This document shows positions 36,329 through 47,600 of a stretch of 64,000 bases of DNA, in pieces (position 1 is the stretch's first letter; each line of letters starts with the position of its first letter). The translations under genes were made by a program, and so were the position numbers. The DNA is from Virgibacillus proomii. Lineage in GTDB: Bacteria > Bacillota > Bacilli > Bacillales > Amphibacillaceae. Under the pieces are notes generated by a model. That model searched no databases, had not been told where the DNA came from, and saw nothing but the letters and a program-made list of their open reading frames with translations. The stretch is taken from positions 434,001-498,000 of the forward strand of contig NZ_JAHLNO010000004.1 in assembly GCF_018916875.1 (NCBI RefSeq), given 5' to 3'.

Positions 36329-39300
36329 ATGCAATTTCATAATCAAATGATTGAAGAAGAGGATATAGCTGTAATAGGAATGTCAGGGAGATTTCCGGAC
36401 GCAAACAATTTAGAAGAATTTTGGACTAATCTAATAAACGGTAAACATTCCATAAAAAAATTACCAGAAGATCGAATTCATGAATTAAAACTGATGTTTG
36501 GGAATAAAACAGTTAATGATTTTATAAATGAAGGATACTTAGATAATATTCTTCAATTTGAACCCGAAATTTTTAATATTAGTCGTGAAGAAGCAAAGTA
36601 TATTGATCCACAACAACGGCTATTACTTGAATTAGTGGAAGAAACAATCTTGGATGCAGGATATAATCCCGGTCAGTTACCTACTAAAAGTGTTGGGGTA
36701 TTCATTGCTGAAAATGAAAATCAATATTCAAGCATATTTCAGGACTCGACTGCTTTTAGCAATGTTAATAATGTGAATGCTTCTAATGCTGGAAGGGTTG
36801 CTTATACATTTGATTTTCATGGACCTGTCTTATCAATTGGAACAGCATGCTCATCCTCATTGGTAGCAGTTCATATTGCATGTCAAAATATACTCTTGCG
36901 TGAAATTGAATATGCCATTGTAGGTGGGGTTCGAATGATGTTCTTACCACCTAGAGAAGGCCAGGTAAAGGATAACCCCCTAGTCTCCGAAAGTAGATTA
37001 GTACGTGCATTTGATGCAAATGCTGATGGAACTATAGGCGGTGAGGGGGGAGGAGTACTCCTTCTGAAACAAGCAAAAGAGGCACTGAAGGACGGTGATG
37101 TTATCCATGCCATTATTAAAGGAAGCGCTGTTAATAATGATGGTTTTCGTTCTAATGGTATGAATGCCCCAAGTGAGGATGGTCAGGCTGAGGTTATCTC
37201 TAAGGCTTTTGAGAAATCAAGAATAGAACCTTTATCTATCTCCTACATAGAAACACATGGCACTGGAACTAAAATTGGTGACCCTATTGAGATTGCAGGT
37301 ATCTCACAAAGTTTAAAAAAATTGGGATATGCTAATCAATCTATTCCAATCGGTTCCTTAAAATCAAATATAGGCCATTTGGATGTAGCTTCAGGTATAG
37401 CTAGCATGATCAAAACAATCTTAATCTTAAAAGAAGGTAAAATACCTGCATCTATAAATTATAAAAAAGCAAACCCGCTTATCGATTTTGAAAAATCACC
37501 TGTTTATGTTAATACTCAACTTAGAGATTGGAATTTGGTTGAACCTAAGAGAGCTGGTGTTTCATCATTAAGTTTTATTGGTACGAATGCTCATATTATT
37601 CTTGAAAATGTCCCGAAAAGAAGGAGTCAGGTAGATGATAAACCGTCTAAAGAGAAACTGGAACTCCTTGTATTCTCGGCCAGAACGAAAAAGTCATTAA
37701 CAGAGAATATGTTGAAGTTAAAACATTACATACAGAGAAACTCTGATATCAACATAAGCGATATTGCTTATACCTTAAACGCTGGAAGGAGAACTTTTGA
37801 CTATAAGGTCATATTATCAGCTTGTTCAACTAAAGATTTACTTGATAAGCTTAATAGAAACGAATACAAAATCATAAATGTCAATAATAAGATAGAGCTT
37901 TCGCCGATATTTGTTATTCCTGACTTTTTAACGGATGAATTTACTATCCCAATCCCAATGGAAGATGAGCGTGTCGGAAAATATCTTCAAGAGCTTTATC
38001 AAGAATGGGGAGATACAGACAATATACCTGCTCATATTTTTGCTTGTCTGGCTTATTTCTCCTATTTTAATGATATATTACAGCGCTATGGTGTAAAACC
38101 AAAGACTTATTTGGGTTTCGGAAGTGGATACCATCTAGCGGAACTATTTAATGGAGAAATTTCATTACAAGAATGTATTCATAAAATAGTAGATTATATT
38201 CCTATAAATAAACAATTGGAAACCAATCGGTTGAAAGAACTCTATCAATCTATCATTGATTATGGTGTGAATTTGTTTGTTTTTATAAATCCATCTCGGA
38301 AGTTAGAACTAGAGAGTTCAAGGCTTTTATCGAGTATGGATAATATATCCATGTGGTCTGTAGAAGAAAACGACGGGCACTTTTATGATGGCTTAAAAAG
38401 CTTGGTAAAACAGGGGTTAGTGATAAATTGGGGCAAAGTATATAAAGGACAAAATAGACTTCGACTAAGTTTACCAACTTATCATTTTGACAGAAAACCG
38501 TATTACTTAAGTAAAACGATAAATAATACGAACAATAATACTTGGTTTGTAGACACACTGGAAGAAGAAAGGGTAATTAATAATGAAAAAGAAATTAAAG
38601 AAAGAATCACAAACTTAATTAGTAATATAAGCTTAGACAAAGAATTAAATTTAAATAGTAACTTGCTTGATGCTGGAATTAATTCTATTATGATAATCCA
38701 TTTTATAGGAAAAGTAAAAGATGAATATGGGGTTAATATTCCTATTGAGCTATTTTTTGAAGAGAAAACAGTTAATGAGCTAATAAAGAGTATAGTAGGT
38801 ATTATTCTTAATACATCCACTCAAGAAGAGATCACAATTATGGGTAAAAATGATAACCAGAATTACGTTGCCTCCTCTTCCCAACAAAGGCTATTTATAT
38901 TACAAGATATGATAGAGAATAATACAAGTTATAACATGAGCTTTGCCATGTCTTTGGACGGGGAAATTGATAAGAATTTATTTCAAAAAGTAATGAGAGA
39001 ACTAGTTGATAGACATGAATCACTAAGAACTTCTTTTGAAATAGGTAAGGAAGAACAATTGATTCAGAAAGTTCATCACCACGTAGATCTTGATATCAAA
39101 TATGTGAAGCTGGAAAAAGGAAAGAATGTAAATAAGTTAATAAATGAAAACATAAAGCCTTTTAATTTGTTCAAACCACCATTGTTTAGAACTATGTTAA
39201 TTGAAGATCAAGGAACATACCTATGGTTCTTTGACATCCATCATATCATCTCAGACGGTACCTCAATGGAGATTTTTCTTAAAGAATTTATCGATTTATA

Positions 39301-40210
39301 TAACGGAAGAACTCTTAAACCACTACGACTACAATACAAAGATTTTGTAAAATATCAACTAGAATTTTTCAATAGTGACAAGTTTAAAGAAATGGAATTA
39401 ATATGGTTACATCAGTTCAAAGGTACACTACCAATTCTAGATTTGCCAACAGACTTTGAACGCCCGAAATATTTTAAATTTGAGGGAAATACGATAGAGT
39501 TCAACATTAATGAAAGATTAATATCTAGGATAAAGGAAGTTTCAAAGCAAAATGGTGTGACACTATATATGACTTTGTTAGCAGTATATAAGATTTTATT
39601 ATCGAAGTATGCCAATCAGGAGGATATTATCGTAGGAACTTTTACATCAGGAAGAACGAATGTTGACTTGGAAAAGGTCTTTGGAATGTTGGTAAATACC
39701 TTACCAATCAGAACACAACCAATCTCCTATAAGACTTTTACCAACTATTTGCAAGAAGTGAAGAATGTTGTCATTCAAGCTTTAGAAAATCAAGAATACC
39801 CTTTTGAAATGTTAATTGAGAAACTGAATATCCCTTGGAATCCTAGTCGAAATCCTTTATTTAGTTCGTCATTCGTTTTACAAAATTCGTTGCACAATTT
39901 TAATAGTAGTGAGGTAAAAAGTGAGAAAATAAACCTCTCTCCTTATAGGATTACAACGAGTTCAACACAATTTGATATACAGCTAGAAGCAATAGAAATA
40001 AAGGACAGTATTGTTCTAAGACTGCATTACGCTACAAATCTCTTTAAAGAGGAAAAGATGGAACAATTACTACAATATTACGAAAAACTACTAGAATATA
40101 TTTCGAGTGATTCTAGCATAAGAATAATAGATATGGAAATAGGAACCCAGCGTGATGTGTATCATTTGAGACAGAAACACTTCGAGAATACATTCGAATT
40201 TGATATTTAA
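36329..40210 (+). CDS. Hybrid PKS-NRPS: KS - degenerate AT - ACP - C (1293 aa)
   Basis: The ketosynthase (~10-435) has all catalytic residues: Cys in GTACSSSLVA (~174), His in ETHGTGT (~310) and His in NIGHLDVASG (~350). The region that should hold the acyltransferase (~440-720) is about 280 residues, too short for a full AT plus linkers. Its nucleophile elbow reads YLGFGSGYHLAE instead of GHSxG, so the Ser is Gly. The post-AT linker (LPTYHFDRKPYYL) is kept. The ACP has LDAGINSIMI (~786), and a complete LCL-type C domain with HHIISDG (~970) ends the protein. The extender must be loaded in trans. ATG 36329 follows GGGGGGAG. No KR, DH or ER domain, so a beta-keto group is expected. Confidence 0.9.
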   Translation: MQFHNQMIEEEDIAVIGMSGRFPDANNLEEFWTNLINGKHSIKKLPEDRIHELKLMFGNKTVNDFINEGYLDNILQFEPEIFNISREEAKYIDPQQRLLLELVEETILDAGYNPGQLPTKSVGVFIAENENQYSSIFQDSTAFSNVNNVNASNAGRVAYTFDFHGPVLSIGTACSSSLVAVHIACQNILLREIEYAIVGGVRMMFLPPREGQVKDNPLVSESRLVRAFDANADGTIGGEGGGVLLLKQAKEALKDGDVIHAIIKGSAVNNDGFRSNGMNAPSEDGQAEVISKAFEKSRIEPLSISYIETHGTGTKIGDPIEIAGISQSLKKLGYANQSIPIGSLKSNIGHLDVASGIASMIKTILILKEGKIPASINYKKANPLIDFEKSPVYVNTQLRDWNLVEPKRAGVSSLSFIGTNAHIILENVPKRRSQVDDKPSKEKLELLVFSARTKKSLTENMLKLKHYIQRNSDINISDIAYTLNAGRRTFDYKVILSACSTKDLLDKLNRNEYKIINVNNKIELSPIFVIPDFLTDEFTIPIPMEDERVGKYLQELYQEWGDTDNIPAHIFACLAYFSYFNDILQRYGVKPKTYLGFGSGYHLAELFNGEISLQECIHKIVDYIPINKQLETNRLKELYQSIIDYGVNLFVFINPSRKLELESSRLLSSMDNISMWSVEENDGHFYDGLKSLVKQGLVINWGKVYKGQNRLRLSLPTYHFDRKPYYLSKTINNTNNNTWFVDTLEEERVINNEKEIKERITNLISNISLDKELNLNSNLLDAGINSIMIIHFIGKVKDEYGVNIPIELFFEEKTVNELIKSIVGIILNTSTQEEITIMGKNDNQNYVASSSQQRLFILQDMIENNTSYNMSFAMSLDGEIDKNLFQKVMRELVDRHESLRTSFEIGKEEQLIQKVHHHVDLDIKYVKLEKGKNVNKLINENIKPFNLFKPPLFRTMLIEDQGTYLWFFDIHHIISDGTSMEIFLKEFIDLYNGRTLKPLRLQYKDFVKYQLEFFNSDKFKEMELIWLHQFKGTLPILDLPTDFERPKYFKFEGNTIEFNINERLISRIKEVSKQNGVTLYMTLLAVYKILLSKYANQEDIIVGTFTSGRTNVDLEKVFGMLVNTLPIRTQPISYKTFTNYLQEVKNVVIQALENQEYPFEMLIEKLNIPWNPSRNPLFSSSFVLQNSLHNFNSSEVKSEKINLSPYRITTSSTQFDIQLEAIEIKDSIVLRLHYATNLFKEEKMEQLLQYYEKLLEYISSDSSIRIIDMEIGTQRDVYHLRQKHFENTFEFDI

Positions 40211-40232
40211 CAGATTTAAGGGAGAGGAAGAA

Positions 40233-41558
40233 ATGAAAGATAACTCAACACTATCACAACACCAACCAGAAATAGATAGTAAAACGAATCGAAGGATTCT
40301 TCAAAATATAATATTTCTGCTGGCAGGAAAGTTAGTATCCGATTTTGGATCATTCGTGTATGCATTCGTTATGGGGCTATTTGTTCTGAAAGAAACAGGG
40401 TCTGGATTGGGATTCTCAGCAGTTTTAATATTTAATATGATACCGAGGGTGATTCTTGGTCCATTCGCAGGGGTTATTGCTGATAAAATTAATCGAAAGA
40501 AAATTATTATTACAACAGATATCCTTAGTGGTTTGTCCTTACTATTACTATATGGAATATCTGTATTCGCTGGCTTCAACATCGTATATATTTATCTATT
40601 ATCCGCTCTGCTAGCAGTCTACAATACATTTTTTGATGTTTCCTTTAATGCAAGTATTCCAGATCTTGTGAATAGGAAAAGAATAACAAAAGTAAATTCC
40701 TATTACGAAAGCATTGTGTCGTTTTCGCAAATAGTATCACCTATAATAGGCGGGGTGATCTTTGGGTTAATTGATATTAAACTTTTCCTTCTTTTTACTG
40801 GTATTACATTTTTGATATCCGCGCTATCCGAATCTTTTATCGATTTCAATGTGCTTAGAGAGAAAAAAAATACGGAAAAGGAAACGAAAAAGAAAATTAA
40901 AAAACAGTCTGCAGTAGACTTTAGGAGTATGTTTGGCGAAATTAAAGAGGGATTTGGATATATCAAAACACAAAGCGCCATCTTTACTTTATTTATTTTC
41001 GCTTTGGGTATTAACTTCTTAATCGCTTTAGGAATTGAGGTTCCAGTACCATTTATCGTTAACGAAGTATTAGAACTAACACCAACACAGTTTGGTATTA
41101 TATCTGGAGCTTTTCCTGTAGGAATTTTTGTTGGATCGATCGTACTGTCCGCTTTACCGGAATTTAAAAAGAAATACAAACTATTCACTGTAGCACTATT
41201 TATTGACTCCATAGGAGTGCTGTTATGTGGAATTCCAGGTATTAATATATTTGGAAATCACTTAAATGATATGTTTTTCTTCTTTTATACTGGATTATAT
41301 TTCCTACTAGGATTTGTGGTTATTTTTGTGAATGTACCAATTAGGACGATGTTAATGACAACAATAGAGGAGCAATATAGGGGAAGGGTTTTCGGAGTAA
41401 TTAGAAGTTTATCATCGGTTATTACGCCTGCAGGATTGTTATTATCTGGATTACTCATCGAATATGTTCCAGCCTTCATAATTCCAATGTTTGCAGGAGT
41501 TGTCCAAGTATTAATGATAGTGTTATTTTCATCCAATAAAGCAATACGCACACTTTGA
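40233..41558 (+). CDS. MFS transporter, probable product exporter (441 aa)
   Basis: About 12 transmembrane segments. Motif A-like GVIADKINRKKIIITTD follows TM2, and the central loop is basic and Lys-rich (EKKNTEKETKKKIKKQ, ~215-230). It resembles MFS drug-efflux permeases of Bacillales. Lying inside the operon between two synthetase genes, it is the best candidate for export and self-protection. ATG 40233 has GGGAGAGGAAG upstream; an in-frame ATG at 40200 overlaps the PKS end and lacks a site. Confidence 0.88.
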   Translation: MKDNSTLSQHQPEIDSKTNRRILQNIIFLLAGKLVSDFGSFVYAFVMGLFVLKETGSGLGFSAVLIFNMIPRVILGPFAGVIADKINRKKIIITTDILSGLSLLLLYGISVFAGFNIVYIYLLSALLAVYNTFFDVSFNASIPDLVNRKRITKVNSYYESIVSFSQIVSPIIGGVIFGLIDIKLFLLFTGITFLISALSESFIDFNVLREKKNTEKETKKKIKKQSAVDFRSMFGEIKEGFGYIKTQSAIFTLFIFALGINFLIALGIEVPVPFIVNEVLELTPTQFGIISGAFPVGIFVGSIVLSALPEFKKKYKLFTVALFIDSIGVLLCGIPGINIFGNHLNDMFFFFYTGLYFLLGFVVIFVNVPIRTMLMTTIEEQYRGRVFGVIRSLSSVITPAGLLLSGLLIEYVPAFIIPMFAGVVQVLMIVLFSSNKAIRTL

Positions 41559-41605
41559 TTGGGAGCTTGTTACATGAATACTGCGAAAGTGTAGGAGGTA
41601 TATTA

Positions 41606-44600
41606 ATGGAAAAGTATAATAACTTATTGTTATCTTCCAAAAGTTATATCATGCAACGTGATTATTGGCTAGAGAAGATAGAAAAGGCTAATACTGATTC
41701 CATCTTTCATAAACCTTCCATTAACTTAAACGATCAAAATAAAACGAAATCAATTCAAAAGGCAATACCTGTCCACATTAGTGAGAAATTGATAGAAATA
41801 AGTAAGAACTCTGAATTATCTTTATACTGCATACTTCTAGTAAGCTTCAATGTATTGATTTATAAGGAAACTGGAAGAATGGACAATACAGTTTTAATTC
41901 CATTATTAAAGGAATCGATAACTACAAATGATCGAGTGCTGATCCAAAGTGAGTTTTTACCAAATAACACGTTTAAGGAGTTACTTTTTCAAACAAGAGA
42001 AAATCTGATAACTGCTTATAATAACGCTGACTATCCCTTTGAAGAAATTATTAAAGAGCTAAATCATAGAGGTTTCCATCATTATGCTAATTTACTCGGA
42101 ATAATGTTTGCATCTCGTGATATTCATAAAGAAATACATGTAGACAAAAATACCAATCTAATCATATGGAGTAAGAAAGTAAAAAAAGATATTCAGCTTA
42201 TTATTGAATATTCGGAGAGTAATTATAGCAATTCCCAAATAGACAATCTTATATCAAATTATTTAAGTATTATAGAAACGTTATTAAACAAACCCGAAGT
42301 AAAACTAGCAGATCTAAAAACGGTAGGGCATAACGAGAGCAAGTTTATTTTTGAACAATTTAATAATACAAAGAATTGGTATCCTCAAAATAAAAGTGTA
42401 GTGGATATTTTTGAGGAGAAGGTATTGCAAAACCCAAATAAAATTGCTGTAGAGGATAATGGAAGAAGCATAACATACGTAGAATTAAATCGCCGAGCGA
42501 ATCAGTTGGCAAGACGATTAAGACAAAAAGGTATAGGTGTGGAAGAGATAGTGGGTGTTATGTTACCACGCTCTATTGAGTTAATTATTAGTTTATTAGG
42601 TATTTGGAAAACAGGTGCTGCTTATTTGCCGTTGGATCCTTCAAATCCAACGTATAGAAATAACCATATTATCCATGAGAGTAATACTAGTTTTGTCATT
42701 ACTACTAATCCATTTAAAAGTGACATAGATTTTACAGGAGAAACGATAGATATTAATGATAAACTTCTAAGTGAATTAGAATACGGTAACTTGGAAAGAG
42801 AATATCATCCATCTCAACTTGCATATGTGATATATACATCTGGTACAACAGGTCAACCAAAAGGGGTGATGATTGAACAAGGTTCGGTTGTTAACCTATT
42901 ATATTGGTTTTCTATAAAGTTTCCAATGGATGAAGAAGACATATTATTACAAAGAACATCTATAGCATTTGATGCATCTGTTTGGGAATTGTTTGGATGG
43001 ATATTTTCTGGTTCAACATTATCTTTACTAGATCCACTGCATGAAAAAAATGTCGAAAAAATAATTGAAAAAATCGACGAAGGTCGAATAACCATTGCGC
43101 AGTTTGTCCCTAGTTTATTAAGGAGTGTTATTTATTTTGTTCAAGAACACAATGAAATAGACAAACTCTCTAGTCTAAAACAGGTTTTTGTTGGTGGGGA
43201 ATCTTTACCAATAAATACGGTAAATGAATTTAATCAAATACTTAATAAAAAATTCGGCACAAAGTTATGTAATGTATATGGACCTACAGAAGCTACTGTA
43301 GATGTTTCCTTTTATGAATGCAATCATACGCTAGAGAGTGATAGAAGCGTACCGATTGGAAAGCCAATCAATAACGCTCAAATGTATATTCTAAATGATG
43401 ATTTAAGGTTGCTGGAAATTGGTTCAGTAGGAGAACTTTATATTGGTGGAGATTCATTGGCAAGAGGATATTTAAATAATCCAGATTTAACAAGATTAAA
43501 ATTCATAAAAAGCCCCTTTGTCGATGGCGAATATTTGTATAAGACTGGTGATTTAGCTAAGTTGCTTCCGAATGGGAATATAGAATTTATAGGTAGAAAA
43601 GACCAGCAGGTTAAAGTAAGAGGTTATCGGATAGAGATAGGTGAGGTAGAGCATTGGCTCCATTCCCTTGAGGATATTAAAGAAGCAGTTGTATTAACAA
43701 GAGACAGTGGTGAATTATGTGGGTTCATTACTGCAACACGCAAAATTCCAACGAATGAGATTAAATATTTTCTATTGCAATACTTACCTAACTATATGGT
43801 TCCAGCGGAATTCATTCAGCTAGAACAGCTTCCATTAACTTGGAATGGTAAAATTGATAAGAAAAAATTACTGAGTTTAGAATACCAACTTCATTCTGAC
43901 GTCCCGGTCGTTAAGCCGAATAATAATGTTGAATCCGAGATTATCAACGTTTTTGAAAAAGTGTTAAATATGAAACCTATTAGTACGGAAAGTGATTTTT
44001 TTGATTTAGGTGGAAACTCTTTAAAGGCTGCTACTGTTGTTGCAAGGTTATATAAAACGTTTAATGTTCGAATTCCGATGTATGACTTTTTTGAGAATCC
44101 AACCGCTAAAAAGTTAGGGCAGTTAATTATGTACGCTAAAAAGCATAATTATCAACCAATTAAAAGGGTTCAGAAAAGAGAATATTACCCTACCACTTCT
44201 GCTCAGAAGCGTATATATATTCTCAATCAAGTAGGAGATCATTCTGTTAATTATAATATGCCTGAAGTCTTATTGCTTAAAGGTAATGTTAATGTTAAGA
44301 AAGTAGACGAGATATTTAATCAATTAGTACAGAGACACGAGTCATTCCGTACATCGTTTCATATTCTTCATGATGAAATTGTTCAACTCATCCATGAAAA
44401 TGTAGATTTTAAGGTAGATTATCTAGAGTTGGATAAAGAGTCACTTGAACAAGAAATTGAAAACTTTATAAAACCATTTAATTTAAGGAAGGCTCTATTA
44501 CTAAGAGTGAAACTAATTAAGTGCTCAAGTAATGAACATTATCTATTCATTGATATGCATCATATTATCTCTGATGGGTATTCAGTAGGTTTATTAGTCA

Positions 44601-47600
44601 AAGAATTTGAACAGCTCTATCTTGGAAATACATTACCTGACTTAGAACTACAATATAAGGACTTTTCGGTATGGCAAGAAGAACAATTTAATACCGAACA
44701 GTTCAAAGAGAAAGAGCGATATTGGCTGAAAATGTTTGAAGGGGAAATACCAGTTCTAGATTTACCGACGGATTTCCCAAGGCCATCCGTCATGAAGTAT
44801 GAGGGAGACTCCGTTCAAGTTGAATTAGAAAAGAATTTAACCGATAGAATTAAGGAAGTTGCAAGGGAAAATGGTGTAACCCCATACATTGTATTATTGT
44901 CAGCATATTTTATATTACTATCTAAATATACTAGGCAGAATGATTTGGTAGTTGCTTATCCTACTGCAGGAAGACCTCATCCTGATCTGGAATACTTAGT
45001 AGGTATGTTTGTTAATACAGTTGCTATGAGAATGAATATTAATCATGATGAATCCTTTAAATTGTTCTTAAGTAAAGTGAAGGAAACATCATTTGATATT
45101 TATGATAATCAAGACTATCAGTTTGAAATGTTGGTTGAAAAGTTAAAAGTTGAAAGAGATATAAGTAGAAACACCTTATTTGACACCATGTTTGCCATGA
45201 GAGACACAGACATAACGGAAATCGTTCTACCAGACTTAAGCATGTCACGATATAGCTTTAAGAATAAAAAAATAAAGTTTGATATTTATATCGAAATGCT
45301 TGAAACAGAAAACCATATAATGTTTGAACTATTCTATCGTACTGATTTGTTTAAAGATGAGAGTATAGAAAGATTTATTAAACATTATATTAATATTTTG
45401 CATAATATAACGATCAATCAGGAGATAGAACTATCGGATATAGAAATAATAACAAACGAAGAAAAAGAGATGCTAAGGAAATTTAATCAGTCCGAAACAG
45501 AGACTCCCAACGCCAATAAAGGTATTGCTACGTTGTTTGAAGAACAGGTTAAAAAGAACCCAGAAAGTTACGCTGTTATTTTTGGCCAAGATAAGATGAC
45601 GTATAAAGAATTAAACCAGAAGGCAAATGCACTTGCACAATATTTGCAACAGCAAGGTGTCTCCCGGGGAGATTATGTAGGAGTTCTGTTAAACCGATCA
45701 ATTGATTTAATTGTTGCAGTAGTTGCAATCATTAAATCAGGTGGTGCTTATATACCTATTGATCCATCGTATCCTTATGACAGAATAGAATTCATGCTAA
45801 AAAGTAGTAGAACCAACATGCTAATAACAAATGAAGCTTTTGTCAAAAAAATTGAGTACACAGGTGCAATATGTACGATGGATAATGTTAATGTAATCAA
45901 TACGGGAGATGAAAGACCTAAAATTGTTAATTTACCAAGTGATCCAGCTTATGTAATTTATACCTCAGGTTCCACTGGTGAGCCAAAAGGTGTACTAGTA
46001 GAGCAGAAGAATGTCATTAATTTAGTTAATAATCCTAATTATGTGAGATTTGAGCCTGGTGATAGGATCTTGCAAACAGGATCGATTGCTTTTGATGCAT
46101 CTACCTTTGAAATTTGGGGGGCATTACTGAATGGTTTAACATTATCTATGGTAGAAAAGGATATCATACTGTCTAGTGAGAAGTTAGGTAAAGAGATCAT
46201 GAATAATGGAATTACCACTATGTTTCTTACTTCACCTCTATTTACCCAACTAGCAGAAGATAATCCATCAATATTCGCTCCTTTGAAATTTCTTTTAATA
46301 GGTGGAGATATCTTATCTACAAAACATATTAATATTGTCCGAGATCAATGTAGGGATGTAAATGTCGTACATGTGTATGGACCAACAGAAACGACAACCT
46401 TTGCTACTAGTCTATTAATAAATAAAGAATACAACGAAAGTATACCAATAGGAAAACCGATTAACAACACGAATATATATATATTAGATGAATTTGGAAA
46501 AACACAACCAGTAGGGGTTCCGGGGGAAATATATATAGGTGGAAAAGGGGTTGCAAGAGGTTATATTAACTCTGAATCCCTAACAGAGGAGAAATTTATC
46601 AATATAATGATGGCACCGAATGATCGAGTATATAGAACAGGTGATATTGGAAAATGGTTACCGGATGGTACCATAGAGTTTATTGGACGTACCGATTATA
46701 TGGTGAAAATTAGAGGATTTAGGGTTGAGATTGGAGAGATAGAAGAAGCTTTGTTCAAGCATGAAGAAATAAAAGAAACAGTTGTAATAGTGAACAACGA
46801 TTCCTATGGAAATAAGTATCTTTGTGCTTACTATGTATCGGATCAAGAAATACCAGCTAACAAATTAAGGGACTTTATATCTAATAATTTACCGGAATAT
46901 ATGATTCCATCCTATTTCATCTTTATGAACAAATTACCTCTTACAATTAACGGTAAGGTAGACCGAAAACTGCTGCCTGAACCAAAAGACGTTTTAATAA
47001 AGAATAAAATCATCGTACAGCCTAGAAATGAAATGCAAAGAAAAATGTCAACCATATGGTCAGAGATACTAGAGTTAGAGCAAGTTGGTATAAATGAAGA
47101 CTTTTTTGAATTAGGTGGTCATTCGTTAAAGGCGAGTATTTTAATATCAAGAATATCAAAAGAGTTTGCGAAAGAAGTTCCTTTAAAGCAATTATTTATG
47201 ACACCGACAATAGAGGGGCTTTCCAACTATCTTGAGACTGCTATGAGTAGTACGGACAGTGAAATAATTCCGATAGAAAATCGATTGTACTATCCCGTAT
47301 CCTATGCCCAAAAAAGGCAATACACGTTACATTTCCTTGCTAAGGATAATATTACCTACAATATACCCGACGTCTATTTGTTAAGTGGGGAAGTAAATTC
47401 TTTTAAAATAGAACAAACATTAGAGAAACTAGTAAAAAGACATGATAGCTTAAGAACTTCTTTTCACATGATAGACGGAGAATTAATGCAAAGAATTGAA
47501 TCTAATATTGATATCGATTTTACGCACCACGTATTAGAAAAGGATAGCATACATTATCACATTAGAGAATTTATAAAACCATTCGATTTAAGTAAAGCGC

